NCBI GenBank assembly: GCA_039881145.1
Contig: JAYKKI010000077.1
Location: forward strand, 3,170,501-3,234,500
DNA from: Druceiella hillmani
Lineage: Eukaryota > Arthropoda > Insecta > Lepidoptera > Hepialidae
Reading direction: 5' to 3'
DNA length: 64,000 bases
Below, one piece after another: positions 23,367 through 64,000 of the stretch. The notes under the pieces were generated by a model. That model had not been told where the DNA came from. It did no database searches and was given only the letters and a program-made list of their open reading frames with translations. The stretch's first letter is position 1. Each line of letters begins with the position of its first letter. A program made the position numbers and the translations under genes.

Positions 23367-23514
23367 ACAATTAAATGAAATTACGTAATGTAGTATTATT
23401 TCTACTTTCTTTAATTTCCACCTGAAGATGTTGTAATAAAACGAAACCTAGGTCGTGATAAAGAAATTAAAGAAAGTAGAAATAATACTACATCACGTAG
23501 TTTCATTTAATTGT
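23367..23514. mobile_element. Foldback/MITE-like element
   Basis: Two arms of about 52 bp (23367-23418 and 23463-23514) are near-perfect inverted copies, differing at only about two positions and sharing GTAGTATTATTTCTACTTTC. They flank a 44-base centre containing CACCTGAAGATG. There is no coding capacity. The layout is that of a small foldback or MITE element. Confidence 0.85.
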
Positions 23515-23702
23515 AAATCTTGATTCTCAGAATGAATCTGTTTATTGCATCAAATGACTTACAGGTTACTTAAAGATATGTACTAGGTTATTACATAAAG
23601 ATATGTACTTCTTGATTTCAGTCATAACTAAAGTAAAAACTAAAATACCTCTTCTAAAGTGAAAATTTAATTGTAGCCGGTAACTAAAACAATGCCACAA
23701 AC

Positions 23703-53593
<29,891 letters not shown>

Positions 53594-53599
53594 ACTATC

Positions 53600-55330
53600 G
53601 TATGGTTATAATCCTGAATCGAGAATTACAATTTCACTGAAATAATTGTTACCTTTTGTTGATGTCAGAAGTATACCTTTTTTGTTTATTTTTCGTTAAA
53701 AGTTTTGTCCATAGTTATTCTAATGCAGTATAGATAAACAACATATTAATAATATTTTATATAATATGTAAAAACTTGCATTTATATCAACACGTACATA
53801 AAAATTTATGCATGAGAATTTGTTAAAAATATAAATGTGAATTGAATTGAATATTGTTAAAATTTAATGCCATCTAAAAAGATGAGAATAAAATAAAAAA
53901 ATTATATTAAAATTACATTGCTTTAAAATGGAATAAAATTGATATCTCTGTATTGTATTTGGATATACAGGTACATATATATATTTTATATGGTATATTA
54001 TTTTGGAGATGCTAAAAAAACAGTAGAAACACTTTACATATTAGTCAAACATATTTCATTAGCGAATGTATAATATTTATAATACCACATATAATAAAAG
54101 TATAAACTAATCCACTTCACCTATCACCTCTTTCAAATAATCACTTTTATCTATATATTTTGAAATACTCACCAAAAGCTTATCATTAAGGTGTTAAATA
54201 CAAAAAACGGGCATTTAGCTTGTGTAAGCAGCACAATCTATATGCTACTTATTTATGAAATTCTCTACTCCTCGCACTCTACATTACATCAATGTAATCC
54301 TCAGAATTTCTTTATCACGTAGCTTTGGAAAATATTGTTGATGGTACTGGATTACTCATTTTCGATTTGTCAACGATATAATAGTTATGACAGAGTTGTT
54401 AAATGACTTTGGCAAAATACTCAGGGGTCTAAACAAAATTTCCTAATAGACAGGTCTCAAAAAAAAAATGGACAAAATAAAAATTGTAAGAAAAATTAAC
54501 CCAGGAAAGTGTCTTACAAGCGAGTAATTCCAGTAGTAAAACTGTTTATTAATGAATGAGAAATGATTTGTAAACATAACTGGATTACCTTGAATAGTAC
54601 ATACTATGTAGTACATAAGTATCTTTTATTCATTACCTATTGTATGTGGCATGTCAATGCTAACTATTATTAACATTTGAGCTTGGACCTCCAAAATATT
54701 TTTATGGGTCAAAATTAATAAAATATTTCCATTCTATATTAAATGTCAAACACATTTTATGATGTCATCACTGGTTTATAAAGTGGCTAAAATTTTGGAT
54801 AGTAATTAAGTAATGATCGCATCACATATTTCCTCAGTTTATAAATTATAACACTGCATTGTCGCTGTCAAAAATGGGTATTGGTATATAATGATGATGG
54901 AGTGTCATTATGGTTTAATTTTAGAAATCTATTCAAAATACATCAAACACAGGTTTTTTAAAAATGTTGTGTCATTATGCTTTCGTTGTGAAGTTTACTT
55001 ATAAAAAGTATGTAAACCATAATTTAGACAAATTCTTCACATTTTTTCTAAAAATCTCATCTTTTCGCTTTTAATTATCTTACTATCTTTAAAATTATTT
55101 TGTTTTTTGGTCCTTATTTTCTTTTTCAATATCGGTTTACTCTTCTATGTTATTATGACTCTCAACCCCACATAAATGTCCAACATTAGGTTACTAATCG
55201 TCAGGTATATAATAAAAATCTCTTTTTTTTTAAAAATACTGTTGTGATTCTTTTTTTTGTTGTGATGATCCAATATTTCATAGTTTCATTTTACTTTTAA
55301 AATATAGTAGATTAGTTGTGTCCACTGTTC
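53600..55330. other. AT-rich putative FAR 5' intron
   Basis: No recognisable frame. If the noncoding exon at 58 kb is real, this is part of the first intron. Confidence 0.5.
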
Positions 55331-55629
55331 ATCACTTCGTACGTGCACAGAACTGAAAACAGTACCTACTGATGCCGATAGAACTAATATATTTCACCTC
55401 CAGCCACGGCCATCTCATCTATGTGAAATTAAAATACATGTAACATCATCTATTGATATAAATACATACGTATACTAGGCATCGTGTGTGATAACATCTA
55501 CTGCTCTACAACCAGACTGCCGCACAGGCAACGGCCTGTATACACGTATATACATGTATACACCAACACATTCTATATTCCCGACTGTATATTGTGCACG
55601 TTGGACGCTTTTTGGATTGGTAAACCCAA

Positions 55630-55675
55630 CACCTACTACTACACACCAGTAGGTGTAATACCAGTAGGTGTTAGT
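55630..55675. repeat. Repeated CCAGTAGGTGT motif
   Basis: CACCTACTACTACACACCAG is followed by two copies of CAGTAGGTGT, able to form alternative short hairpins. Confidence 0.7.
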
Positions 55676-55800
55676 AAAACCTTGTGAGTTTGCATCAGCG
55701 ACATGCTGTATATCTGTAGCTATAAGGATGATGTGGTATGCAACATTTAGTGATATACAAGTAAAGTTAACTATTGGAAAGTCCTGAGTCCTGAGAAAAT

Positions 55801-55879
55801 CAAAATAATACTCAAACTAAACATAATTTAAATATACTGTCCATTGTTTCAATCGTGTTTTAGTTTGAGTATTATTTTG
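55801..55879. repeat. Inverted repeat with 21-bp arms
   Basis: CAAAATAATACTCAAACTAA(A) at 55801-55821 is matched in inverse at 55859-55879, separated by 37 bases. Confidence 0.92.
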
Positions 55880-56447
55880 TTTAATTATAGGATCACTGTG
55901 CAGAACAACAGTGAGTGCTATATATGTTCATATTTTTATATAGAAAAATGAATAACAAAAACAAAGCATTTATTTTTAAATATTTCCCATATTTACGTTT
56001 AAAAATTTGACAGTATTTATTTTTTTAATATTTTACCTATGCAATACGTCATGGAATAAGTATTCATAGTGGCTTAGGAATTATCTTACTAGCGTGGTAA
56101 AAGAGATTTCTAGTTGTTCTGTTGTAGTTACAAATTCTATAAAATATTATAATAGTTTTAGATTTATGTGTTGAATTTTGAAAATATGGTTGCCAATGCA
56201 CAATTACGGTATACTTATTTTATAGTTTTAAGTTTTCACTTCTGTCAACAGTCTCCATGACTGCCTATGGTTTTTTTTATTAATTTCAACGTACCCAATA
56301 AGTAGTCGTTTCTGTTCATTAGGATTTAATAAATAATAACTATTCAGTAATTTTAATAGATTACCCTTATTTTGGATTAGTATTTTTCGGCGAAAGTTGA
56401 TTTCTTGCGGACTATGATTTATGTACTGTAGAATATAAACCAATATT

Positions 56448-56930
56448 AAGGTTTGTATACATTGGTGAATTGTGCAATGAACGCGCATGTCTTTACGATG
56501 CGCGCGCGCCTTTCTATACGTTGGTCGTACGCGTGCAAGATGCACCGCGCGCGCGCTATTTACTATTTACTATGCGTAAACTACGCCCGCACCTCCTCCC
56601 TCAGCTTTGCTATTGTTATTAGTGAAGGAAGAACGCATTTTTCGTAATAATAGAATGGAATGAGGAGACGAATTTACGTTTAGTGGAAACTGATCAAAGA
56701 TTTCTAATTTTGTAGGACCCAAAAAAAATATTAATCATAGTCAACAGATACAAATGAATAATTTACGAATTTCCACACGAACAAAGCGCGAACCACACGG
56801 GTGCAGTACGGAAGCATATTTAGTGCCTTGCACGAATAGTGTGAATACAGGCGTGCTGAACAGTGTCTAGGCACAAAATGGAGCGCGGTATGCACGTTTG
56901 TTACGCAATTCGCCGATGTGTACAAACCTT
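56448..56930. repeat. Diverged inverted repeat pair, possible MITE
   Basis: 56448-56489 (AAGGTTTGTATACATTGGTG onward) and the reverse complement of 56890-56930 (AAGGTTTGTACACATCGGCG onward) align over about 41 bases, differing mainly by C/T and A/G changes. Weaker similarity, including GTGCAAG.GCAC, extends toward the centre. Both arms are CG-rich, including a GCGCGCGCG run. The two arms could be two oppositely inserted copies or the ends of one element. Confidence 0.7.
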
Positions 56931-57179
56931 TACAAAAAAAACACATAAAGTTGCTTTAAGCCGTACTTTAGCAGCGTGTAAAATTACTTTTACATCGGCT
57001 TTTATTGCGGTTTTCGTTAAAACCGACAACATACACAGAAATTTATTATCTGTTTTTCTTATTAGGTCATAAAATGAAATATTGGGAAATACATTACATT
57101 GTATACGGTGATCATCCTGTTTTGACAAAATAAAAAAAAATTACAAATATGTAATAAGTTATGAATATAAATATTTTTA

Positions 57180-58130
57180 CTGTTAAGAATCGATATTTGA
57201 AGATAATAAATAATACTCGTATATGCTTCAAACAATGTACTTTTGTTTTAAAGAAACTTTATGGTGATCAAACATCACTTATTCAAATCACGCCTGTCCT
57301 TGTGGCCAGTTTTTAAATAACAAATGCATCAAAGTAGATAAAACTACTACAAGTTTATCGTAATTTTGCACAAAGAAACCGGAAAATTCGGTATGGCGTA
57401 TTAACCTCTGGCGCCATAATAATGCAAATTAGAGATGATTTTCATCTATATTATAAAAATATCGATCTCGATGTCGACGACGACGTCTATATTATAAAAA
57501 TATCGATCGTCAATTCGTTCGAAATTGACTTTCGTCTATATTATAAAAATATCGATGTCAAAAAACATATATGTTCTGACATTGTTATTGAAGTGAGTAA
57601 AAATGTAATCGATATTAAAAACGAAACATCGATTTCGATGTTGACAATTCTATCGCTAGCTTGCTGCTAACTTTTCTACACACATGTATAAACACTTCCT
57701 AACACCGCAATAGAACCTTTTTAATGTATGTTTTTCTAAACGCATCTCATACAACACTAATCGTACAAAATAAGCAGTTAGTTTTAGGTTTAGGTAAGAT
57801 GCTAGAGTCCTTTTGTTTCGCTAATACGCCAATACAGTGTTTCGTACATAGTTTTATGTGTATGTAATTTTATTATATAAATTAGTGTATAGAATTAAAT
57901 TCAATTATTATCGATGAACCACGTTTACTCATCTATGTCCACACCTATGATTTATCAATATCGCTTGTCCATAATACAGACTAAGTATTTAATAAAAGAA
58001 ATGTATACTTACCAGCTCCCGAAATGAAAATAAAATATACACAAGGAAAAAACGGAAAAATCGACTTTTTATCACTTACACAAGAAATATTTTTATTTAA
58101 CAAATTGAAAAAATATATAAATATCGATGA
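57180..58130. promoter_or_regulatory. Cluster of TATCG/CGATA motifs
   Basis: The five-base word TATCG or its complement occurs at least eight times: near 57190, 57461, 57502, 57551, 57610, 57909, 57955 and 58119. It often sits within ATCGAT. In Drosophila, CGATA clusters bind BEAF-32 and TATCGATA binds DREF near housekeeping promoters. Whether this holds here is inference. The cluster lies just inside the putative FAR transcription start. Confidence 0.4.
57445..57556 (+). repeat. Three dispersed copies of a 22-bp unit
   Basis: TCTATATTATAAAAATATCG(AT) is present exactly at 57445, 57486 and 57535, with spacings of 41 and 49 bases and CGACGACG-rich spacers. Confidence 0.95.
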
Positions 58131-58260
58131 GACCGAACGCGTCTTATAACTAACACGGAGTGATACGCGGCCGAAATATAGACCGCTCAAAAAGATTAGA
58201 GAAAGGGATGCTAAATATACACAAGTGAGACGCCACAATTGCGTTCCCGTATAATGTCAA
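58013..58260 (-). other. Putative 5' noncoding exon of FAR
   Basis: On the minus strand a consensus donor (GAGCTG then GTAAGTAT) lies at 58012-58007. The sequence upstream, 58110-58260, is CpG-containing and GC-richer (GGCCGCGTATCACTCCGTG), with a TATAAG near 58145. FAR coding exon 1 has an acceptor-like TTATTTCAG upstream of its ATG. Together these suggest a first noncoding exon here and an intron of about 4.4 kb. The transcription start cannot be placed from sequence alone. Confidence 0.4.
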
Positions 58261-58280
58261 TTTCAATTAATATTTTAATA

Positions 58281-58397
58281 TTCTGACTTGCATATTTACT
58301 TTCTGATATGCATATTTACTTTCTGACATGCATATTTACTTTCTGACATGCATATTTTTAACTAATGATATATTTTCTTTTTTGACATGCATATTTT
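58281..58397 (+). repeat. 20-bp tandem repeat, four units plus a diverged fifth
   Basis: TTCTGACATGCATATTTACT-type units start at 58281, 58301, 58321 and 58341, and TTTGACATGCATATTTTT follows near 58380. Each contains ATGCATA, close to an octamer (POU) or homeodomain site. It lies immediately upstream of the putative FAR first exon. Confidence 0.93.
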
Positions 58398-58450
58398 TGC
58401 CCCTTTATCGCAGTTTCTATACATTTACATTATAATTATCACCAGTTATA

Positions 58451-58486
58451 AATTCTGTAAAAATATAGAATTCTGTAAAAATATAG
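58451..58486 (+). repeat. 18-bp direct repeat, two copies
   Basis: AATTCTGTAAAAATATAG occurs twice in tandem. Confidence 0.95.
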
Positions 58487-58489
58487 AAA

Positions 58490-61400
58490 GCAAGAGTGGA
58501 AGTTTAAAAACATGTCACGATTCGTTCCTGTACACAATAATGCAAAAAAATGAATTATAGTTGATGCAAATGCAAATAAACGTAAAACGAATGTAATAAA
58601 TGATCCCACTTACAATGTCTTCAATGAGAGATTTATTTGGAAGAAGATTGCACCATACAATATATATACATATGAACATCAAACATATATTTTCTTATAA
58701 ATATTGACTCGATAGTGTTAAAATAGTTTGTTGGTTAAGGTTGAATAAGATGTACTGTTAGTCGGTGTCGCAGCCCGCTTCATAACATTTCAGCAGTGAT
58801 GACATATGAAAAACTTTCCTCGAAACTTTTTATAAACTACGTCCATTTTTTCGGGTTATTTAAATTGTTTTAGTTTAAAAAATATCTATTGAAATCAACT
58901 AATGGAAACTTTGAATATACACAAAAATATAGACTATAAGAATTGTTTTTTACCATACCTACTTACAAGCAAGAAAACAGTATATCATTTGCGAAAGTTA
59001 TATTTAATGTCGTGGAAATGACCATGCAAGGTAATTTTAACCATTTAAAATAATTAATTCTAGCTTACGAAAGGCATTAATATGCATAGATATATATACT
59101 CAAATTTAAATAAAATAATATTTTGACCTTTAAAAAGAATGACATCCTTTATTAACAAAAATATCTCGAAGGCGTAAATTACATTTGAAATGCTAATGAT
59201 TTTATTTTGCTTCCAAATTATTACAAAATAAAAAATATGAATACATCTCTTTGTCGGTAAGGTGTATTATAATTATAATATTAAAAAAAAAAAGTTTAAA
59301 CTTGTGTCAAAATGCGTTTTTATGCAGTTATTGAATGCATACATAATCAACACAATTCTACTGTTTAAACATACATTTTCTAGTAATGAAAAATCGCTAT
59401 CTACTTGTACCCTCACAACGTACTTTCACTTCGTAAAAATTAATCGTAATTCAGACGAAAAGGAAAATTCTTTCGGCAAAACAATTCCAAAAGCCATTCC
59501 TTCCTCGTGTATATCGCAAGACTTTCTCAAAAGTTCCCAACACTAAAAGACTTTTGAATTGGTTCGACGCAATGGCACATTTTGTGATAACATGCACGCG
59601 CTGGTAATAGTCTTTCCTGAGAATTCAGTAGAGAGCCTTCTCAGAAATAGTCTCAGATGTACATTTTAGTTTTTTTTGAGTAGTGTTTAAAACATTGTGA
59701 CGGATTTCTTCAGGTTTCATCATGAAATGTATGCGACCCTTTTCTCCTGTCGATTTGCTCTCTCTTCTTTTATCGTCACTTCACCATAAACAAGACATTA
59801 AAAAAAAACAGAACACAGTTCCCTATTAATTTTCCCCGCAATAATTGACATCAAATTTCATTTTCCTCTTAATTTTATCGACACTTATATGTATCAATTT
59901 TTTTTGAAGTACAATTGTGTTTCGCATTCAAGAATTTTCCACGGTGATTGTGTCGTTATAATATGTAGCAGCATTGAGCTAAGTTTTTTGTGATATTTCA
60001 ATACTTCTTTTCCATTGCTATCATTTTATTTGACAGACAAATTACGTAGTTCTATTACGATTATGAAGAACCATTTGTCGTTCGTTTAAATGTAATAGGG
60101 GAACGGGACATGAAAAGCGCATTATAAGCAAAAGTAAAAAAAAAAGAACTGTACTATTCTGGCAATTTTTTTTACTCTCGCAAGCCGAATTTATCGTAGA
60201 TTAATAGTGAATCAACAAATTTTTCGTAAATGTTAAAAAATACAAAACCTAAAGCAAAATACGAATAATCGTTTTGCTTGAGGGTCAGCCTAAACTGGAC
60301 ACATTTTGTAGGCAAAAACGTTATCCACTTTAAACCAATGTTTAAGGCAAAGCGAGCACGCTTTATGTTTTGAGATTATTATGAATACATCCACAAATTA
60401 AAACGGAATAATGAAAAAAAAATAAAAATAAGAATAATAATATCTTATTACTAACAAAAATGAACTCGGTAAAATGACTCGTGGAGGAATATTCGTACAC
60501 GCTTGTGTTTGACCAATAAAACACTTTCAAATATGTTAATTTAGAATTACCACGTATATAAAACGTATAATCGTTTGTTTTCTGCACTCTCAGATTTCTT
60601 TAAATATTAGAAAAAATTGTCATTTTCTTCCGTGGTTAAACGGAGGCGAAATTTGTTTTTAATGTATTCCATCGCGTAACATTGGGCAGATGTTCCAAAA
60701 TTAAATTGAGATTTCACTTACCGTTTTCCGGTTACGAAATTTTAATTTCAAAATGACGTGCAACGTTTTTCTTTCTCAAATTTTTCAACGGCAAAACTCT
60801 TGCACACTACAATTAATTGAGTTGTAAAAATGTTATTTTTTTATAACTTTACTATGAGATGTATTTTTACAAAATATCGGATGATGTTTAAAATGATTGT
60901 CAGACACCCGCTAGAGACATTTTTTTTAAATTAATTATTTCGAAATTGCTAGTCGATCAAATAAAATAGAAGTAAGCCACAGGAAAGAATAGGGATCGCA
61001 TGTTTTGTATTTGATATTAAATCACGCAAAATTATGTAGAAGATCGGAACTAGGTCAGGCTACAGACATACGACGATGAACGACTTTTAAAATTTCATTT
61101 ATGCGAGCATTTAAAAAGGTCACCTAAAATGAGGTCGGTTGAAGCGGTAAAGCCGCAGAAGGCCAGATATTTGTTATTCTGTTTCACAGGCATAATTTAG
61201 TTTTATAGAACATTTCGTTTCGCATAAGTTATGACAAAAGTAGATCAAGTTACAATTTAAAAGTATGATAAAGTACAATTTTTGTTGTCTACGGTGTTTG
61301 TATTTTTTTTATTTACCACTGCTTGGTTATTCAAGCCAGCGGCTCATTCTTATCTTTTGACTCAACTAGAACTGAAAATTCAATACGGTCTTGTTTACAT

Positions 61401-62890
61401 GTAAGTAAATTAGAAAACTTTGATCAAACGTGAGAATCCAACATTTTTAAACATACTTTAATAGAATTCACACCAAAAATGTTTTGGAAGTGCATTAGTG
61501 TGGTTGTTTCGCCTCAGTTTAACAAATATGTATCACTGAATATGTTGTATTATTTGAACTACGTTTTGGGGCACACCGCAGGTTCACATATTGCATTGAA
61601 CATAGCGCGAGCGGACAGCAGCACACAGTAGTACCCTACCGGAAATAAATCTCACAGATGAAAATCATGGTTTTATATTTCAATGGCCGTATTTTAAAGG
61701 TAATTATTGATTGTGTTATACCACAAACTTTACTATTTATTCACGTAATATATTTCTCCGTATTAAGATTTAGCTTTTACTGTTAACGCTTAAGCAATTT
61801 TTTTTGGCAAGAACGGTTGAACATTTTTAGAAACCCTATTGCCTTTTCTTCTGTATATGACCAGTACTTTAAAAGTGACACCACCTGTCTACTCGACAGC
61901 TGAGTAATTATGAAGATGCACAGTAGTAATCCAAGAAACAAATAGTATGATACTTCTAAGGCGTGTAAAAAAGCGTCATCAAGTGTCAACGTATCCTTGT
62001 CGTAGCTCGCACGATCTCAGGCCTTATAAATTGCATCACCAATTTGTCCGCAATTTCATTTTAAGCACTAAAATCGTTCTCTCCACCTTCCCTTTACGCC
62101 CTCCTGCCTACGTAGCACTCTTTCTTTATGTTCTTTTTTTCTGTTTTGTGGGACAATAATAGTCTTAAGAGAATGCTCTAAATTAATAATAAAAAAATAT
62201 TGAGGTATTAAGTAAATTTATTTTTAACTATGATCATTGCTTCTGAGTTTTACATCCGCATGCTTATCTATCACCCCTTCAATTCTGCTCAAAATTTTAT
62301 AGTGAAAATGTCTCAATTTCATATGTATAAAAATGTCCAGCTATGGGACTTTATTAATATTTTTATGTATTAATATGTTCGTATGTACATTTTTTACAGT
62401 TTTCAACTGCTTTTCCTCAAATCTTCCACACTTTTTATCTACTCTTTAGCACCAAATCTTAAGGAGGGGTTGATCTATTTACTATACCATGATATATGGC
62501 AAAGTTGCATGCATCCTTTTCACACAACTGCCTTATATGTAGAAAATAAATGACCTTTCAAAACTATGAATGAATCTATGAAAGCTTTAGATAGCGTTTA
62601 AGATACAAATTCTGTAAGACTAAAATTCAGGATTACATGTTATACTTCATATACAATAAAAGTTTCCAAACAAGGAGAATTAGTAAAGCTACATGAAGAA
62701 CTTCAAATAACAAGAGTTACACGGTTAATTTAAAAAGACTATAAATCAATAGAATTCTAGACAAATGTGTCCAAAAATTGGTATAAATAATGATATGATT
62801 AAATAGAGGATAGACCTACAAATGATTGAAATACCACAAGGAGGTGGTTTAAAGATCCTACACATAGCTCAGAAAGTGATTAAATCATAT
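58490..62890. other. AT-rich DNA upstream of FAR, no gene recognised
   Basis: Short frames only (59262-59546 plus, 60363-60587 minus), none with known motifs. A GC-richer stretch near 61560-61660 contains AGCGCGAGCGGACAGCAGCA. Its role is unknown. Confidence 0.5.
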
Positions 62891-62894
62891 TTTT

Positions 62895-62959
62895 GAATTT
62901 CTAGTATAAATAGAAGTGAATTTCTAGTATAAATAGAAGTGAATTTCTAGTATAAATAA
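62895..62959 (+). repeat. 23-bp tandem repeat, about 2.8 units
   Basis: GAATTTCTAGTATAAATAGA(AGT) units start at 62895, 62918 and 62941; the first two are identical. Confidence 0.95.
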
Positions 62960-63701
62960 TGTGAATTCAACGGCCGTTGCTGAAGTACCTTCTTCTAAAG
63001 GTTTTTTTGTTTACAATTATAATGGACACAAGAAAATATAATAATAAATTGTGAGTAATTATTTTAATTTTCAGTAGCTACTCTAAACAGATAGTCTCAT
63101 GAAATGAAATTGTAGTTTTACCTTGGATGCTGCCAAATTGGCTATATCTTTGTATCCCTGATACAATTTATCAGCAACGGTGTATAAAATGTATGTGCAT
63201 AAGGCGGAAATAGTTCATTAAGTTACTCCAGGAAGTTTTCTGTGGTATCCACTAATGAATATCTAATGAGCGTGACGTTTATCACTCTAACATTTTTCAT
63301 TTAAAAAGGAACTGAACAAAATTTCTTTCAGTGAAAAAGAAAAACAATTATGACTCCGCCACCTCAGTAAAGCGGAAAAACATACAGTGCAATAAAATTT
63401 ATTTTGGTAGTTCAAGCTATTTCTTATTTTATTTTAATTTTATGACAGCCAGGTGTTGTTCTTTGACTCTCATTTGCTTTTATGAAATAAATAAAATCTA
63501 ATCTCATTTCCAATTTTTCATCCAGTACTCAGCACATTATACCAAGACACTTTCAAATCATAATTGATTCTAAATATTACCGCTGTGCAAATAAAAAGAA
63601 ATAATTTAATATTTCAATCGTAAATTAAATCCTTCCATAAATACTGGCTTTAAGCATGGCCTAAGATTATTTTACTCTTGAAAGGGCTTCATGCCCAAGC
63701 A

Positions 63702-63920
63702 TTAGTCAAATATACAATTCCTAATCATGTGGTTCATTCTACTTTTTCCGTTAAAAAAACCACTGTGCTGAAGAGTGTTGTATACAGGTATACAGAGCTT
63801 GTCACTTAAATGCACATCATTATAATGTGCAGGTATGTGTTCCTCAATTGGACTTGCATCTAAAAAATCTAAGTTAAAAAAATTATACAGATTTACAATG
63901 AAAGACCTTCTTTCTTTCAT
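63702..63920 (-). CDS. Unrecognised open frame, possible exon or relic
   Basis: A 72-codon minus-strand frame contains LDFLDASPIEEHIPAHYNDV then PVYNTLQHSGFFNGKSRMNH and ends at a stop at 63702. Its amino-acid mix is less biased than the AT-driven frames around it, which hints at real coding origin. No family is recognised and no convincing splice sites or partner exons were found. The window ends shortly after. Confidence 0.25.
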   Translation of the reverse strand: MKERRSFIVNLYNFFNLDFLDASPIEEHIPAHYNDVHLSDKLCIPVYNTLQHSGFFNGKSRMNHMIRNCIFD

Positions 63921-64000
63921 AATATATGATTAGTGATTCAAATAGATCTATGGGTGCTGATAATGATAAAAATGAAGAAAGAATCCATTACAACATTTTT

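Noticed and set aside
23566..23702. Reading through the FAR exon 11 donor to a stop at 23566
   Set aside because: The extension has no FAR_C features, and the AG/GTTTGT junction sits exactly where the conserved block is interrupted.
56228..56545. 105-codon minus-strand frame with a basic stretch
   Set aside because: It runs through one arm of the CG-rich inverted pair and into AT-rich DNA; no domain is recognisable and the frame is probably fortuitous.
57422..57670. 82-codon plus-strand frame with repeated YYKNIDV
   Set aside because: Explained by the three copies of the 22-bp repeat; no family resemblance.
63080..63185. Minus-strand stretch VADKLYQGYKDIANLAASK with a possible donor
   Set aside because: A stop lies close upstream and no acceptor AG is present in between, so it cannot be an internal exon as read.

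Overview
The window is AT-rich eukaryotic DNA. It has long TA microsatellites, spliced genes with GT-AG introns, and dense decayed transposons of animal type (mariner, Tc1, hAT, R1-like and CFDP2-type LINEs, a tRNA-derived SINE). Together with the one host gene recognised, an insect-type fatty acyl-CoA reductase (FAR) of the waterproof/male-sterility-2 type, this points to an arthropod, most likely an insect. I cannot fix the order.

The FAR gene lies on the minus strand. Eleven coding exons can be read between 53593 (start ATG) and 23703. All have GT-AG borders and codon phases that agree across all ten introns, giving 474 residues. They run from the NAD(P)-binding TGGTGFLGK loop, through the Y-x3-K catalytic pair, into the FAR_C domain. 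A plausible 5' noncoding exon with a consensus donor lies at about 58013-58260. A plausible terminal exon with a hydrophobic tail lies at 19634-19739. One short exon between 23703 and 19740 was not found. Introns hold a CFDP2-type LINE (27.4-28.9 kb), a 130-bp minisatellite repeat (30.3-31.4 kb), a second minisatellite (32.3-32.65 kb), two hAT remnants (33.4-34.0 and 38.15-38.75 kb), a SINE (36 kb), a mariner relic (43.5-44.2 kb) and long TA tracts.

Layout: 1-130, TA microsatellite. 129-2644, a nearly complete TIR transposon inserted in TA repeats, carrying a broken minus-strand transposase. 2820-4420, a GC-richer segment with an irregular tandem repeat. 4630-6130, an R1-like LINE relic. 6130-15230, long AT-rich DNA with one SINE and no recognisable gene. 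15230-18330, Tc1 relic, a MADF-domain exon and a mariner relic. 20050-20860, an internally deleted mariner. 21.5-24.2 kb, hairpins and a foldback element. 23.7-58.3 kb, FAR. 58.3-64 kb, upstream DNA with short tandem repeats and no convincing gene.

No operon-like logic applies. The window is one host gene whose introns and flanks have been colonised by mobile elements. The most unusual items are the transposon nested in a TA microsatellite, the internally deleted hAT whose N- and C-terminal coding parts now abut, the nested minisatellites inside widespread arthropod repeats, and the cluster of TATCG/CGATA motifs with 20-bp repeats around the putative FAR promoter. I saw no CRISPR array, prokaryotic signal, rRNA or intact tRNA.
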